From assembly GCA_963840665.1 (NCBI GenBank), contig CAWIZO010000002.1, forward strand, positions 372,001-436,000: a stretch of DNA of 64,000 nt, read 5' to 3'. Below are positions 16,435 to 26,672 of the stretch, one piece after another. Origin of the DNA: DATFTE01 sp963840665 (GTDB taxonomy: Bacteria; Acidobacteriota; Terriglobia; Terriglobales; Acidobacteriaceae). Position numbers and translations under genes: made by a program. How positions within the stretch are numbered: the first letter of the stretch is position 1; every line of letters begins with the position of its first letter. Below the pieces are notes generated by a model. It was not told where the DNA came from, searched no databases, and saw only the letters and a list, made by a program, of their open reading frames with translations.

Positions 16435-18084
16435 CTAGACTGCCTGCCTTACGCGATACATCTCTTCGATCTCGCCCGCAAATTTCTTCGCAATCAAATC
16501 TCGCTTCAATTTGCCGTTCGCAGTCAACAGACCATTCTCGATCGAAAACACCTCAGGAGCAATCTGGAAGACTCGCACTTGCTTGTAATGCGGCAGTCCA
16601 GGATTCACCGCGTCCAGCGCCTTCTGCACCTTGTCGGCCGCCACTGGTCCTGTCACGAGTGCTGACAGATATCCCCGCCCATTTCCCACCAACACTACTT
16701 GCTGCGCCTCCGGCAGTTGTTCGAGAATCTTCTCCTCGATCGGCTCCGGTGCGATGTTATGGCCCGACCCTAGAATAATCAGGTTCTTGATTCTCCCGGC
16801 AATCTTCCAATTTCCCTTCGCGTCCGCTTCCCCCTGATCGCCGGTATGAAACCACCCGTCCCGCAAGGCCTTCGCGGTTTCCTCAGGACGATTCCAGTAT
16901 CCCGGAGAAATATTCGGCCCACGCACAATGATCTCGTCATTCTCGCCGAGCTTCATCTCCACACCCGGAATCGCCGGACCAACCCTTCCCGGCTCCACAT
17001 TGCGCGGATCATCCAAAGTACACAGCGCCGTAGTCTCGGTAAGCCCGTAACCTTGCAACACAGGGATGCCCAGCATCATGAAATAAAGCTGTGTCTCCAC
17101 GCTCAGCGGCGCCGATCCGCAAATCAATGCCTTCAGATTTCCGCCAATCATCTTCTTGCGGATCGTGGGAAAAATCGCCGTCTTCGCCAACCACAGCCAG
17201 ACGGAATCCGAGAACGTTGCCTTCCCTTCCTGCTTGCGCACGGTCGCCGCTTTTGCGCGACTGTAGACCGTGAGCGGAAATCCACCCGCCTTCCACAGCT
17301 GTTCATCGATCGCTTTGCGCATGCGTTCCAGGAGCGCCGGAACATTCAAGAAATAATCCGGCTCAGCCTCGCGCATGTCGCCCGACAGTTTGGTCAAATT
17401 CGTATTCAACGTCACCAGGCTGCGCCGCAGAAGGCTCGTCAACAGCAGCATCCATGATCCCGCGAAACACAGCGGCAAATAATGGAAGACGCGCTCTTGC
17501 CCGGCGTGACCGTCCATCAAAATATCGAGACGCCCCGAGGTACAGCCCAGCATGTGACCGATATTTCCCGCGGTCAGCACCACGCCCTTCGCTTCGCCGG
17601 AGGTTCCCGACGTATAGATGATCGCGATTGGGTCCGCCTCCCCCATATGCGGCTTCTCGTCGAGGCCTTCACCCCCGGTAAATAATTCGCTGAACAAAAC
17701 TTGCGGAGGAGCCTCCGGCCACTCTTTCACGATCGCGTCGCGCAATCCTTCGTCTCCGCACACAAGCAACGCCGGCGAGCAGTCCTTCATCATGCTTACC
17801 AATTCCGAAGGAGCCTGCCGCGCATAAAGCGGAACGACGATCACCCCTTCGGCCATGATCGCCAGATCTGCCGCCACCCAGTCAATCCCGTTGTGCGCTA
17901 GAAGTGCGCAACGGTCGCCTTTCTTCAAACCCTTTGCCCGAAGGTACACGCGCGCTTGTCCCACCTGCCGCAGCAGCCCACGTCCCATGATTCCGCTAGC
18001 CGAGGCTTCATCATGCCGCTCATACAGAATTCTTGTATCTGGGACGGCGGCTAACCGTTCGAAAATGTGATCCAGAAAACTCAT
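16435..18084 (-). CDS. AMP-forming acyl synthetase (ligase 2)
   Basis: 549 residues. Adenylation signature IIYTSGTSGEAKGVVLT near residue 155, QGYGLTETTAL near 345, HTGDQGEAD near 410 and GRIKNLIILGSGHNIAPEPIE near 430 identify an ANL-family long-chain acyl ligase. The order ligase 2, hydratase, ACP, ligase 1 with small gaps suggests one transcript. Substrate preference is not visible. Confidence 0.87.
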   Translation of the reverse strand: MSFLDHIFERLAAVPDTRILYERHDEASASGIMGRGLLRQVGQARVYLRAKGLKKGDRCALLAHNGIDWVAADLAIMAEGVIVVPLYARQAPSELVSMMKDCSPALLVCGDEGLRDAIVKEWPEAPPQVLFSELFTGGEGLDEKPHMGEADPIAIIYTSGTSGEAKGVVLTAGNIGHMLGCTSGRLDILMDGHAGQERVFHYLPLCFAGSWMLLLTSLLRRSLVTLNTNLTKLSGDMREAEPDYFLNVPALLERMRKAIDEQLWKAGGFPLTVYSRAKAATVRKQEGKATFSDSVWLWLAKTAIFPTIRKKMIGGNLKALICGSAPLSVETQLYFMMLGIPVLQGYGLTETTALCTLDDPRNVEPGRVGPAIPGVEMKLGENDEIIVRGPNISPGYWNRPEETAKALRDGWFHTGDQGEADAKGNWKIAGRIKNLIILGSGHNIAPEPIEEKILEQLPEAQQVVLVGNGRGYLSALVTGPVAADKVQKALDAVNPGLPHYKQVRVFQIAPEVFSIENGLLTANGKLKRDLIAKKFAGEIEEMYRVRQAV

Positions 18085-18091
18085 GAAAAGG

Positions 18092-18140
18092 TTTTCTTAG
18101 CGTCCTTTGCGGCCTTTCTTTGCGACCTTTGCGGTAAAAA
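18092..18140. repeat. CGCAAAGG-type intergenic repeat, copy 2
   Basis: Minus strand reads TTTACCGCAAAGGTCGCAAAG then GGCCGCAAAGGACGCTAAG, three to four units of the same motif, between the pyruvyltransferase-like gene and ligase 2. Confidence 0.75.
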
Positions 18141-18144
18141 GCTT

Positions 18145-19554
18145 CTAGCTGTATCCCTCAATCAAAGCGTGAAGCCCCGGGCTCATGGGTGGCAGATAAT
18201 CCTCCCAACTCCACTCCCCAGTCCGAGTCGGAAACTCCGGATACCGCCGCTGCACTTCCTCCTCGAAGTACACGCCCATGCGCGCCATCACTTTCAGATT
18301 GCGCACGACGGTCCGCCCAATCCCGGCCGCGATCATCTCCCGGTCGCGGTAAAGCTTCTCCATCGCCGCCAGCAAACGCGGTTCGAGATCCGGATCATCC
18401 ACGTTCATCAGCAATTCCTGATGCCCGCGCTCCCGCATCAAATTCCGGATGCGCTCATCCATGGTGATTCCCGCCGACGCCACTAATCCCGGCATCGACG
18501 TCACAATGCCGTGGTAGCGCGACGAAACCATCATGTGACACGCCCGCAGAATACTTACCAGTTCGTAGATGTTGTACTCATCCGAGGTGAGCACCGGTAC
18601 TCCACCCAGTTGTTGAGAAATGATCCGTGCGGGACGCGCGTCCAGCCGCTCCGTCGCCACGAGGATGATGAACACGCTGCGCTGCTTGCGAAATGCCTGC
18701 AAGGCACCAGCGATGGAATCGACATAGTGCTTGTAGGCCCGCTCCGCTTCCGGCCCCGAGTTGTGAAAGTAGACCGAGCGGTAATGGCTGTCTTGGTAAG
18801 CTCCGGTCAACCCATGCATCGCGAACTTCGCCACCGATGCCTTCACCGGCCACTCAAACGGATTAATCGGACAAACCACCAGCACCGGAGTGCTTCCATC
18901 CCATCCCGCCTGCCGCAGCGCCTTCTGCCCATATTCGGCGGGATGTGGCTCAAATGTCCAAGCAGTATCCGTGCCCAGTTCCGTCGGCACACCCAAATCG
19001 CGCAGCACCGTCCGCGATTCTTCATTGCGCGTAATGACCAAGGAGTTCTGACAAAATCGTCCGCACATCTTGGCGATCAGCGGATCCATGTGCCCGGCTT
19101 CCGCGCCATAACCCACCGACAACTTGTTCTGCGCCGCCGCAATTCCCAACGATCCGATCATCATCGTCGTCAGCGCGTTCGCGAACTTGCTCTTGAACAT
19201 CGATCCTTCGCACGCGACCACGCCATGATGCTTGGGCACTTCGTCCGAAAGAAACGGCGGAAAGATATCCGGCAGATGCACTTGCGCCGTCTGATCGAAA
19301 TATCCCTGCGAGAACTTGAAATTCTGCGTCATCACGCTGAAGGCAACTTTGTCCGCGCCGAGAATATGCCGCAACTGCCGCAGCATTTCCTCCACCCGCA
19401 CATCCGACCCCATGTTGCGCGTGCCGTTGTACCCAGCAAACAGAAGCTTGAGCCTGTCACCCGGCTGCCAGGGCTTGCCCTTCCCCAGCATCCACCCAAG
19501 TTTGGAAGTCTCGATGATGCTGCTCACCCACGCTTCCAGAATAAAATCCATCAT
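18145..19554 (-). CDS. Polysaccharide pyruvyl transferase family protein
   Basis: 469 residues. The N-terminal half has FAGYNGTRNMGSD near residue 40, the nucleotide-sugar-type glycine loop of this GT-B-like family. The C-terminal half has SDEYNIYELVSILR and SSRYHGIVTSM near 350, the diagnostic SRYHG motif of PF04230. Members add pyruvate ketals to sugars or act as related transferases (WcaK, CsaB). Its place among acyl-activating and reducing enzymes suggests a glycolipid or cell-envelope product. Substrates not predicted. Confidence 0.85.
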   Translation of the reverse strand: MMDFILEAWVSSIIETSKLGWMLGKGKPWQPGDRLKLLFAGYNGTRNMGSDVRVEEMLRQLRHILGADKVAFSVMTQNFKFSQGYFDQTAQVHLPDIFPPFLSDEVPKHHGVVACEGSMFKSKFANALTTMMIGSLGIAAAQNKLSVGYGAEAGHMDPLIAKMCGRFCQNSLVITRNEESRTVLRDLGVPTELGTDTAWTFEPHPAEYGQKALRQAGWDGSTPVLVVCPINPFEWPVKASVAKFAMHGLTGAYQDSHYRSVYFHNSGPEAERAYKHYVDSIAGALQAFRKQRSVFIILVATERLDARPARIISQQLGGVPVLTSDEYNIYELVSILRACHMMVSSRYHGIVTSMPGLVASAGITMDERIRNLMRERGHQELLMNVDDPDLEPRLLAAMEKLYRDREMIAAGIGRTVVRNLKVMARMGVYFEEEVQRRYPEFPTRTGEWSWEDYLPPMSPGLHALIEGYS

Positions 19555-19559
19555 GCAGC

Positions 19560-19684
19560 TGTTCCTTTGTGTTGTTTGCGGCTAAAAGCTTTTTAGGTCG
19601 CCCGCGCGACAAAGCCTCAGGCCACGCCGAAGCTCTTCTCAGCGTTCTCTGCGGCAGTTCTCAGCGACCTCTGCGGTTAAAAGC
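19560..19684. repeat. CGCAAAGG-type intergenic repeat, copy 3 (double)
   Basis: The 131-base gap contains two related blocks. On the minus strand they read AAAGCTTTTAACCGCAGAGG with TCGCTGAGAACTGCCGCAGAG, then AAAAGCTTTTAGCCGCAAAC. It also repeats GCCTGAGGCTTTG. No gene is present. Confidence 0.65.
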
Positions 19685-19685
19685 T

Positions 19686-20816
19686 TTAGCTCGCCCGCGG
19701 CAAAGCCTCAGGCCACTCCTGATACCGGTACGCAAAATTCGCCTCGCGGCTGAACCTCAACAGGGGATAGCTGTACTGCGAAAATGGCACCGGCCTCTTG
19801 CCCAGTTCTGAAGTCACGCGAGTGTTGTCGAACACCGTATTCCACACCAGATACGGCATGAACACTTTCATCAGCGAAGCCCCGAACCCCACCGGCCCCT
19901 TACGATTCGCCAAAAGGCTCACAGTCCCCTCGAACGGCTTCTCCAGAAACGGCAGGAAGATCGGCCCACGCTTCTGCTGCGCCGCCGCCAACGCGGTAGT
20001 CAATTCCTTGAACGTCTGCGAGTCCCGCCCCGAAGAAAGATGATAGGTGTCGTACAGCGGATGCGCCTTCTGATGCAGAGTCGCGATCGCATCGGCCACG
20101 AAGTCCACATTCACAATGTCAATCTTGTCGGGGGCACGAAACGGCAACACCGGAAGTCCCGCGAGAAACACAAACGCCTTCACCATGTCGAATTGCGTGG
20201 TCTCGGGATAGCGGCTGTCGCCTAACACGATGCTGGGACGGAAGAACGTCAAGGGCACTTCCGTCAGCATCTGCCGGATCATGTGCTCACAAAATTTCTT
20301 CGTCCGCGCATAAGGATCGTAATCCGACCGGTCCCAATCAATCGAATTGTCTTCCGTGACAACCTCGTTGCTGCGCTTTCCCGCCACGGCGACGGTGCTC
20401 ACATGGCTGAAGCGCTGCAGTCCGTGATAGTAGTGCGCGCGCTGCGCCAACTGCACTACTTCGAGCGTCCCGCGCAGGTTCACATTCAGACAGGCTTTTT
20501 CCGATTTCCGGTTCAACGAAGCTGCGCAATGAATCACCGAATCGGTCGTATGAATCAACCGGTCGTACTCGTCGTTGCCCAAACCAAATCGCGGAGTTGT
20601 CAGATCCCCGCGAAAAATCCGGATGCGCGTCTGCAAATAATCGTAGAACCGCGGAAAGTCCAAATGTAGTTGCAACGCCTGCCACAGCCGCACCTCCGCC
20701 TCATGCGGATCGCGCGCCCGCACCAGCAAATTCAATGTTCCGGCATCGGACTGCAGCAGGTTGGCCGCAACATGCGCGCCGATGTATCCGGTCGATCCGG
20801 TCAGGAATATCGCCAC
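19686..20816 (-). CDS. NAD(P)-binding thioester-reductase-like protein (NAD_binding_4/SDR)
   Basis: 376 residues. FLTGSTGYIGAHVAANLL at residues 4-21 is the dinucleotide GxxGxxG motif; DPYARTKKF near 167 gives the YxxxK catalytic pair. It resembles the reductase domain of carboxylic-acid reductases and fatty acyl-CoA reductases, reducing an acyl thioester to aldehyde or alcohol. The GTG start at 20816 has a GGAG ribosome site and overlaps the upstream HAD-reductase gene by 16 bases, so the two reductases are likely made together. Confidence 0.82.
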   Translation of the reverse strand: MAIFLTGSTGYIGAHVAANLLQSDAGTLNLLVRARDPHEAEVRLWQALQLHLDFPRFYDYLQTRIRIFRGDLTTPRFGLGNDEYDRLIHTTDSVIHCAASLNRKSEKACLNVNLRGTLEVVQLAQRAHYYHGLQRFSHVSTVAVAGKRSNEVVTEDNSIDWDRSDYDPYARTKKFCEHMIRQMLTEVPLTFFRPSIVLGDSRYPETTQFDMVKAFVFLAGLPVLPFRAPDKIDIVNVDFVADAIATLHQKAHPLYDTYHLSSGRDSQTFKELTTALAAAQQKRGPIFLPFLEKPFEGTVSLLANRKGPVGFGASLMKVFMPYLVWNTVFDNTRVTSELGKRPVPFSQYSYPLLRFSREANFAYRYQEWPEALPRAS

Positions 20817-23161
20817 GTCGCTCCGTTTGTACCCGTCTTGATGGTCTCGCCGTTTCCGTTCACCGCACTCGGCGCAAGCTGGAATTCTCGCGCCGGACGC
20901 GCTTCCAGCGGACGCCCCTCAATCAACGGATACGTCCACCGCCGCAGCGCCGGAATATGCACATTCAACCAGTAATCCCACCAGTCGATCGAGCGCGTGT
21001 CGAACCCAAACTGCTGCTTTTCTTCCGCCACTAGCGCATGTTGCAACTTCTCCACGTTCTCCGCCACAAAATCCTGCTCGTTATGAAGGATGAACGGTTC
21101 AAACAGTCCGATTAACTTTTCCACGCGCTCCAAACTGCGCTCCGCCTTCGCCAACGGCGTTTTCTTCAACGGCAGCGGAGACATCACTCGCTGAATCGAC
21201 TGAATGATTGCCTTCTGTGCCGGAGCCGACATCCGCTTATATCGTTCCTTCGACACGGGAATCGCATCGAACCGCAACCGCAGCCACGACTCCAACCCTT
21301 CCTGCGCCCGGTAATGTTTGCGATGCGCCAACGAGGTCAACTCGATCGAGCGCCCCATGTCACACGGGTTTGTCACCGAAGTTGCCAATTGATACATCGC
21401 GTCATTCCGCCGCTCAACAATCGCGGCCGCAATCAGCGTCATCCCCTGGCACACCGAATCTACCGGAATAATGTCGAGCCGCTTGTGTTCATTCGACGGC
21501 AATTGCCGGAAATACGTCCCCAACAAATAAGACAGCGACGCCGAAGTATTGATGCCCTCGTTCCATCCGATAAACGGCTTCCCCAGCGAAGTCTCGACGA
21601 TCGCGGGACGCACCACCGCAATCGGCAACCCGGCTCCATACTTGTAGATTAACGATTCCGCCAAGCTCTTGGTCAGCGTGTAGGTGTTGGGCCAGCCCAA
21701 TTCCTGGGCGCGTTTCGTGCCCGCATCAGTAAGGTAATTCCTCAGCCAGCGAATCCGGTTCTTACGAATCTGATTTTCGAGCGCCGCCCCCTGCAAATCC
21801 TTCGCCGCATGCTCTTTGCCCACCGCCTGCTCGCGCAACTCGGCGGTCACCTCTCCACCTTCCGCTCGAGCCTCCGCATCGCGAATCAACTCGTGCAGCG
21901 CATGCCACTCCTGCTCGGCATCAAAGTCAGCGCGCGCCAGCGGATTGTAGTTCGCCCGAATCCGCTCTCCCACGCGGCCATCTCGCGCCCCCGCCACATA
22001 ACAGGTCGACAGATGCAGCAAGCCCGCGTGATCCGACTTGCGCACGAAGTCCAGAATGTTGATCGCCGCATCCACATTCGTGGCCAGCGCATCCCGCAGA
22101 TCAGGATTAAAATCCGTCAACCCCGAACTGTTGATCACCAGATCCAACCGGCTCTGCAGCCGCTGATATGCTTCCGGCGCAAAACCCAGATCAGGCTGCG
22201 AAACATCCCCCTCGATCACGTCCACCCGCTCGCTCAGGAACTGCGCCAACTCAGCCCCGTACCGCTCAAACAGGGGATCAAATACCGGAGACTCCTCCAC
22301 CAACTTCTCAAATCGTCGCAGCGCCGGATTCGTTTTCTGCCGCCGGATCAGTAAATAAATCTCGCCCAATCTCCGGCAGATCTATAAGCAAATTCGCCAG
22401 CCACACTTTGCCGATGAAGCCAGTCACCCCAATCAGCATGATGTGTTTCCCCGCCAGCGCCTTCCTTACCGACAGCGGACGCGTCTCTTGTTTCCCGTCG
22501 AAGTACACGATCGGCGCCGGCCGTCGACCACTGTTCCCGTTCCGCCGGCAGCACCGCCGATTTCAATTCCTCTTCATTCTGCAGCGCCAACTCCCGCACC
22601 AACCGTTCCGGAGTTCGCGCTCCATCCGGACCCGCCCCGGTGATCCGCGCAAACAGTCCTCGCGGACGAATCACTGGATCCAGCAACCTTCCCGTCGCGA
22701 TCCCATCGCGAAATTCCAACCGGTTCGCCACCACCCACTTCACTCCCAGATCGCGCGCCAGCGGACGCATCACATGATCCAGACTCTGGCTCACCAACAC
22801 GACCTCATCGCCCGCTTCCAGGCGGATCCTTAAGTGCTTTCAATCCATCAATTTTGAGGTGGGGCTTCAGCTTGTACTGGAAGTATTCTTCGCCCAGCCA
22901 GTCCAGCCGGTCGCGGCTCACTCCCCTCAACACCGCATGCACCACGCGCGTCGCGAACACCCGGTTCGCTGCATAAAGAAAAGGACGCAGCACCGCCATC
23001 ACAAAGACAAGTCCGCGCCGCACCCAACGCTCCGTAAACGTTTGCGCATTCCAGGTGAAAAAAGCGATGGGCTCCACCGTGGTCAAATCGACCAGGCTGC
23101 CTTCCACTCGCCAGTAAAGCGGCGATGACGGACCCTCGATCTTTGAATTCGTTGGTTCCAA
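20801..23161 (-). CDS. HAD-IB-like / fatty acyl-CoA reductase fusion, broken by three single-base insertions
   Basis: Read through, the gene encodes about 785 residues: a HAD-IB-like domain (residues about 1-200), then NAD_binding_4 with LIGVTGFIGKVW and NTYTLTKSL (YxxxK), then a FAR C-terminal region. In the HAD part the nucleophile motif DxDGT is replaced by RVEGSL, so phosphatase activity is unlikely, while LVSQSLDHV is kept. Frame shifts lie near 22817, 22520 and 22357. Removing one base at each restores DPLEAGDEVV, AGAIVYFDG and PEIGEIYLLI. The start is uncertain; a TTG at 23161 is used. Expected reaction is reduction of acyl-CoA/ACP toward fatty alcohol. Confidence 0.75.
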
Positions 23162-23332
23162 ATTCCTTTTAATCCTGTGCCTTAACCCGACTGTTTGCCT
23201 GTGGCGGAATCTCCTATTGTAAACAATCTGTGACCAATCGACACCAGCCTTAACGGATGTGCAGACTTGATTCCCCCGCGCCATTAGGAAGGAGCTTTCA
23301 CTCGGCGCAAGAGCATTCGTGCTTGTGAAAAC

Positions 23333-24946
23333 TCACGCCGTCTCGCGTTTGGCCACGTTCTCCAAACCCCGCTCTTCGGTTTCGATCTCTCGTATCCGAA
23401 ACTTCTGGATCTTCCCCGTCACCGTCATCGGAAACTGTTCGACGAATCGTACATGCTGCGGGATCTTGAAGTACGCGATTTTCCCCTGGCAAAATTCCCG
23501 TATCTCTTCCTCACTCGAGCGCTCCCCCGCCTTCAACCTGACCCACGCGACTACGATCTCTCCCAGTCGCGCGTCTGGAAGCCCCACCACCTGTACTTCC
23601 GCAATCTTCGGGTGCACGTAAAGAAATTCTTCCACCTCTCGCGGATACACATTCTCTCCCCCGCGAATAATCATGTCTTTCGCGCGCCCCGTCAGATGAA
23701 TGTATCCATCCTCCCGCATCAACCCGAGATCTCCCGTATGCAGCCAACCTTCCGCGTCGATGGCTCGTTTCGTCGCCTCGGGCTCGTCGTCATAGCCCTT
23801 CATCACCATGTAGCCTCGCGCGCAGACTTCGCCTTGCTCCCCTATGGGCACCGTCTCTCCGTCAACCACGGACACGATTTTCATCTCCGTGCAAGGGAGC
23901 GCTTTGCCAACCGTTGATACTCGCACTTCCACAGGATCATCGGTCGACGACATCGTGACCACTGGCGCACTCTCTGTCTGCCCATACACAATCGTCAGTC
24001 CCCTGCAATGCATCTCGCAGATCACCCGCTTCATCACTTCCACGGGACACGGCGCGCCCGCCATCATTCCGGTCCGCAGGCTCGACAAATCGTAGGACGC
24101 GAAATCCGGCAGCCCTAGTTGGGCGATGAACATTGCCGGCACTCCATACAACGATGTCGCCCGCTCGGCCTGAATCGCCTCAAGCGCTGCTCGCGCATCG
24201 AACGTCCAGTTCGGCAGGATGATTGCCGCCCCGCTCGCTAACGCCGACATGGTCCCAATCACGCACCCGAAACAGTGATACATCGGCACCGGAACGCAAA
24301 TCCGGTCACGCTCGCTGTATCGCATCCCGGCGGCCAGCATCCTCCCGTTATTGACCTGGTTGCGATGTGTCAGCATCACTCCCTTGGGCATACCGGTTGT
24401 CCCTGACGTGTACTGAATGTTGGCGATATCCTCAGCCTCTACTGCCTCGCCAGCATTCGTCGAACCTGCCAGGAATTCCCCCCATTGCGTCGTTCCAAAG
24501 CAGATCGTATACTCCAGATCCAATTCCGCTCCCGATCGCGCCTCCTCCAGAATTTGCAAATACTCCGCCCGGCAATCCCGTTCCCAGAGAAACAGGACCT
24601 TCATCCGAGATTTTTGCAAGGTGAACGCCAGTTCGTGGGTGCGGTACGCGGGATTCACATTGACTAGGATCGCTCCCGCCCGCGCGCACGCCATGTGTAC
24701 CAGCACCCACTCCGCGCAGTTGGTAGACCACAATCCCACTCTGTCGCCTCGCCGAATCCCGAGCGCTCGCAACCCGCCCGCAACCGTATCCGCCGCGTCG
24801 CGTAGTTCGCGCCACGTGTACCGTCTCTCTTGATGACAGGAAACCAGGGCCAGGCATTCGCCCCAGCGATCGACCGCTCGATCGAGCTGTTGCCCGATCG
24901 TCAACTCCGACAATTCTTCATCAGGACCGCGCGAGTGGCTCAGCAT
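23333..24946 (-). CDS. AMP-forming acyl-CoA synthetase, FadD-like (ligase 3)
   Basis: About 537 residues from the ATG at 24946, which has GGAGG nine bases upstream; an in-frame start at 25009 is possible. Adenylation signature IQYTSGTTGMPKGVMLTHRN near residue 170, YGQTESAPV near 310, HTGDLG near 400 and GRAKDMIIRGGENVYPREVE near 420 are classic for medium/long-chain acyl-CoA synthetases. It is the first enzyme of the leftward run, following the CGNR regulator. Confidence 0.9.
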   Translation of the reverse strand: MLSHSRGPDEELSELTIGQQLDRAVDRWGECLALVSCHQERRYTWRELRDAADTVAGGLRALGIRRGDRVGLWSTNCAEWVLVHMACARAGAILVNVNPAYRTHELAFTLQKSRMKVLFLWERDCRAEYLQILEEARSGAELDLEYTICFGTTQWGEFLAGSTNAGEAVEAEDIANIQYTSGTTGMPKGVMLTHRNQVNNGRMLAAGMRYSERDRICVPVPMYHCFGCVIGTMSALASGAAIILPNWTFDARAALEAIQAERATSLYGVPAMFIAQLGLPDFASYDLSSLRTGMMAGAPCPVEVMKRVICEMHCRGLTIVYGQTESAPVVTMSSTDDPVEVRVSTVGKALPCTEMKIVSVVDGETVPIGEQGEVCARGYMVMKGYDDEPEATKRAIDAEGWLHTGDLGLMREDGYIHLTGRAKDMIIRGGENVYPREVEEFLYVHPKIAEVQVVGLPDARLGEIVVAWVRLKAGERSSEEEIREFCQGKIAYFKIPQHVRFVEQFPMTVTGKIQKFRIREIETEERGLENVAKRETA

Positions 24947-25021
24947 GTCGCGACGCCTCCACGCTCTCGCAAGCGTCGGCATCATAGGCGCGCGCAACAT
25001 CCCAGTCAATCGTCCAAGAGA

Positions 25022-25633
25022 TTACTCCCGTCGCCGCGCCGCATAAGCCGCCACTTTCATGCGATTTCCGCACAATCGCATGCTGCACCAGCGCCGCGTC
25101 CCCTTCTTGCTGATGTCATAAAAATGGAGAACACACCGGCCACACTTGCGGACCCGCGCGCGATCTACTCCGGCAAACAGCGTCGCAACGCTGTGAGCCA
25201 GCGGCGCGAGCAGGTCCTCAGGCTGAACTGGCTGGAACCACAACTCCGTCGTCCCGTCTTCTTTCAATCGCGTGAGCATGGGATATTGCGCCATCAGTTG
25301 ATTCAACTCGACGACCATCGAACGACGAACCGCCCCCCCTGCTTCCCAGGCGAGAACCTGCTTCCGTAATCGCTCCCGCAGCGCACGCACATCCATCAGA
25401 GTCTGACGGCTTCGCTCTTCCTTTCCCCATTGGCGCTGCAGACTCGATGTTTGCTGGGCGCTCAGCAGTCCCGCCGCTTGGAACCACCGCAGAAGCACCC
25501 CAAAGTCGGATAGCAATTCCGTGGGTTTGCCATTCTCCACCGGACGGGTGTTCAGGAAGTCCAGCGCCAGGTGGTTGCCCACAAATAGGAATCCGTCCTT
25601 CCAGTCGGATTCGCGAACGTCGCTAGCTAGCAT
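25022..25633 (-). CDS. ABATE/CGNR zinc-finger transcriptional regulator
   Basis: 203 residues. The N-terminal ABATE-type domain starts with NHLALDFLNTRP near residue 20. The C-terminal zinc finger CGRC...WCSMRLCGNRMK (from about 165) includes the family's CGNR signature. Such proteins are DNA-binding regulators. It is at the head of the leftward acyl-ligase operon (next gene 75 bases away from the chosen start) and divergent from the hydrolase gene, so it may control either; its ligand is unknown. Confidence 0.88.
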   Translation of the reverse strand: MLASDVRESDWKDGFLFVGNHLALDFLNTRPVENGKPTELLSDFGVLLRWFQAAGLLSAQQTSSLQRQWGKEERSRQTLMDVRALRERLRKQVLAWEAGGAVRRSMVVELNQLMAQYPMLTRLKEDGTTELWFQPVQPEDLLAPLAHSVATLFAGVDRARVRKCGRCVLHFYDISKKGTRRWCSMRLCGNRMKVAAYAARRRE

Positions 25634-25742
25634 GTTGAAATTGTAACACCTTTAAAGTATCTTTTTATCGGTTAGCACATCTGATCAGACAGGTACTGGA
25701 GAAGTTCAGCGATTGACATTCCAACTTAGAAGGGGATTCACC
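25634..25742. promoter_or_regulatory. Divergent promoter region between CGNR regulator and hydrolase
   Basis: An AT-rich 109-base spacer in a GC-rich window (TTGTAACACCTTTAAAG and CTTTTTATCGG) must hold both divergent promoters. No clear operator palindrome was identified; the hydrolase ribosome site AGAAGGGG is at 25729-25736. Confidence 0.45.
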
Positions 25743-26618
25743 ATGATCAGCTACCGCCAAGCCATCGTCGACGACAAAAAAATCTTCTACCGCGAAGCCG
25801 GATCGAAAACCGCCCCCGCCATCCTCTTGCTTCACGGCTTCCCCACTTCATCGCATATGTACCGCAATCTGATCCCCGCTTTGGCCGATCATTACCACGT
25901 GGTTGCGCCGGACCTGCCAGGTTTTGGCTTCTCTGACTCGCCGAGTCGTGAGCAGTTCCAGTACACCTTCGATAACCTTGCCAAGACCATCGATCGATTC
26001 GTCGAATCCATCGGCCTCGGTCGCTACGCCATTTACGTCTTCGACTACGGCGCGCCCGTGGGGTTGCGTCTGGCGCTAGCCCATCCCGAACGCATCACCG
26101 CCATCATCTCGCAGAACGGCAATGCCTATGAGGAAGGGCTCAGCCAGGGATGGAATCCGATTCAGAAATACTGGAAAGAGCCCACGCCGGCTAACCGCGC
26201 CGCTCTCCGTGATTTTCTTACGCCGGAAGCGACCAAACAACAATACCTTTACGGTGTTCAGGATGAAACGCTAGTCGCCCCGGAGTCGTACACGCTCGAC
26301 TCGGCTCTGCTGGCGCGTCCCGGCAACGATGAAATCCAACTCGACCTGTTTCTCGATTACGCCAACAACGTCGCGCTCTATCCGAAATTTCAGGAATACT
26401 TCCGCACCCACCAACCCCCGTTGCTAGCCGTCTGGGGAAATCAGGATCCCTTCTTCCTGCCTCCGGGCGCCGAAGCATACAAGCGCGACATCCCGAGCGC
26501 TGAAGTACACTTTCTCAACACCGGGCACTTCGCCATCGAAACCCATCACCGGGAAATCGCCTCTGCTATTCGCGACTTCCTGGGGCGCAAACTGAAACCC
26601 CAAGCGAGCGCCGCTTAG
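25743..26618 (+). CDS. Alpha/beta hydrolase, haloalkane-dehalogenase/epoxide-hydrolase type
   Basis: 291 residues; the start follows an AGAAGGGG ribosome site. LLLHGFPTSSHMYRNLIP near residue 30 gives the oxyanion HGFP motif. The nucleophile position is Asp (YVFDYGAPVG near 100), as in dehalogenases and epoxide hydrolases, not Ser. NTGHFAIETH near 265 supplies the catalytic His. The enzyme would hydrolyse a small halogenated or epoxide-like substrate. The MOSC gene follows in the same direction. Confidence 0.85.
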   Translation: MISYRQAIVDDKKIFYREAGSKTAPAILLLHGFPTSSHMYRNLIPALADHYHVVAPDLPGFGFSDSPSREQFQYTFDNLAKTIDRFVESIGLGRYAIYVFDYGAPVGLRLALAHPERITAIISQNGNAYEEGLSQGWNPIQKYWKEPTPANRAALRDFLTPEATKQQYLYGVQDETLVAPESYTLDSALLARPGNDEIQLDLFLDYANNVALYPKFQEYFRTHQPPLLAVWGNQDPFFLPPGAEAYKRDIPSAEVHFLNTGHFAIETHHREIASAIRDFLGRKLKPQASAA

Positions 26619-26672
26619 CCAGTAATCGGGGCCGCTCCGTTGCAGCCCCGAATTCTTCAGCCGGAGATCGTA

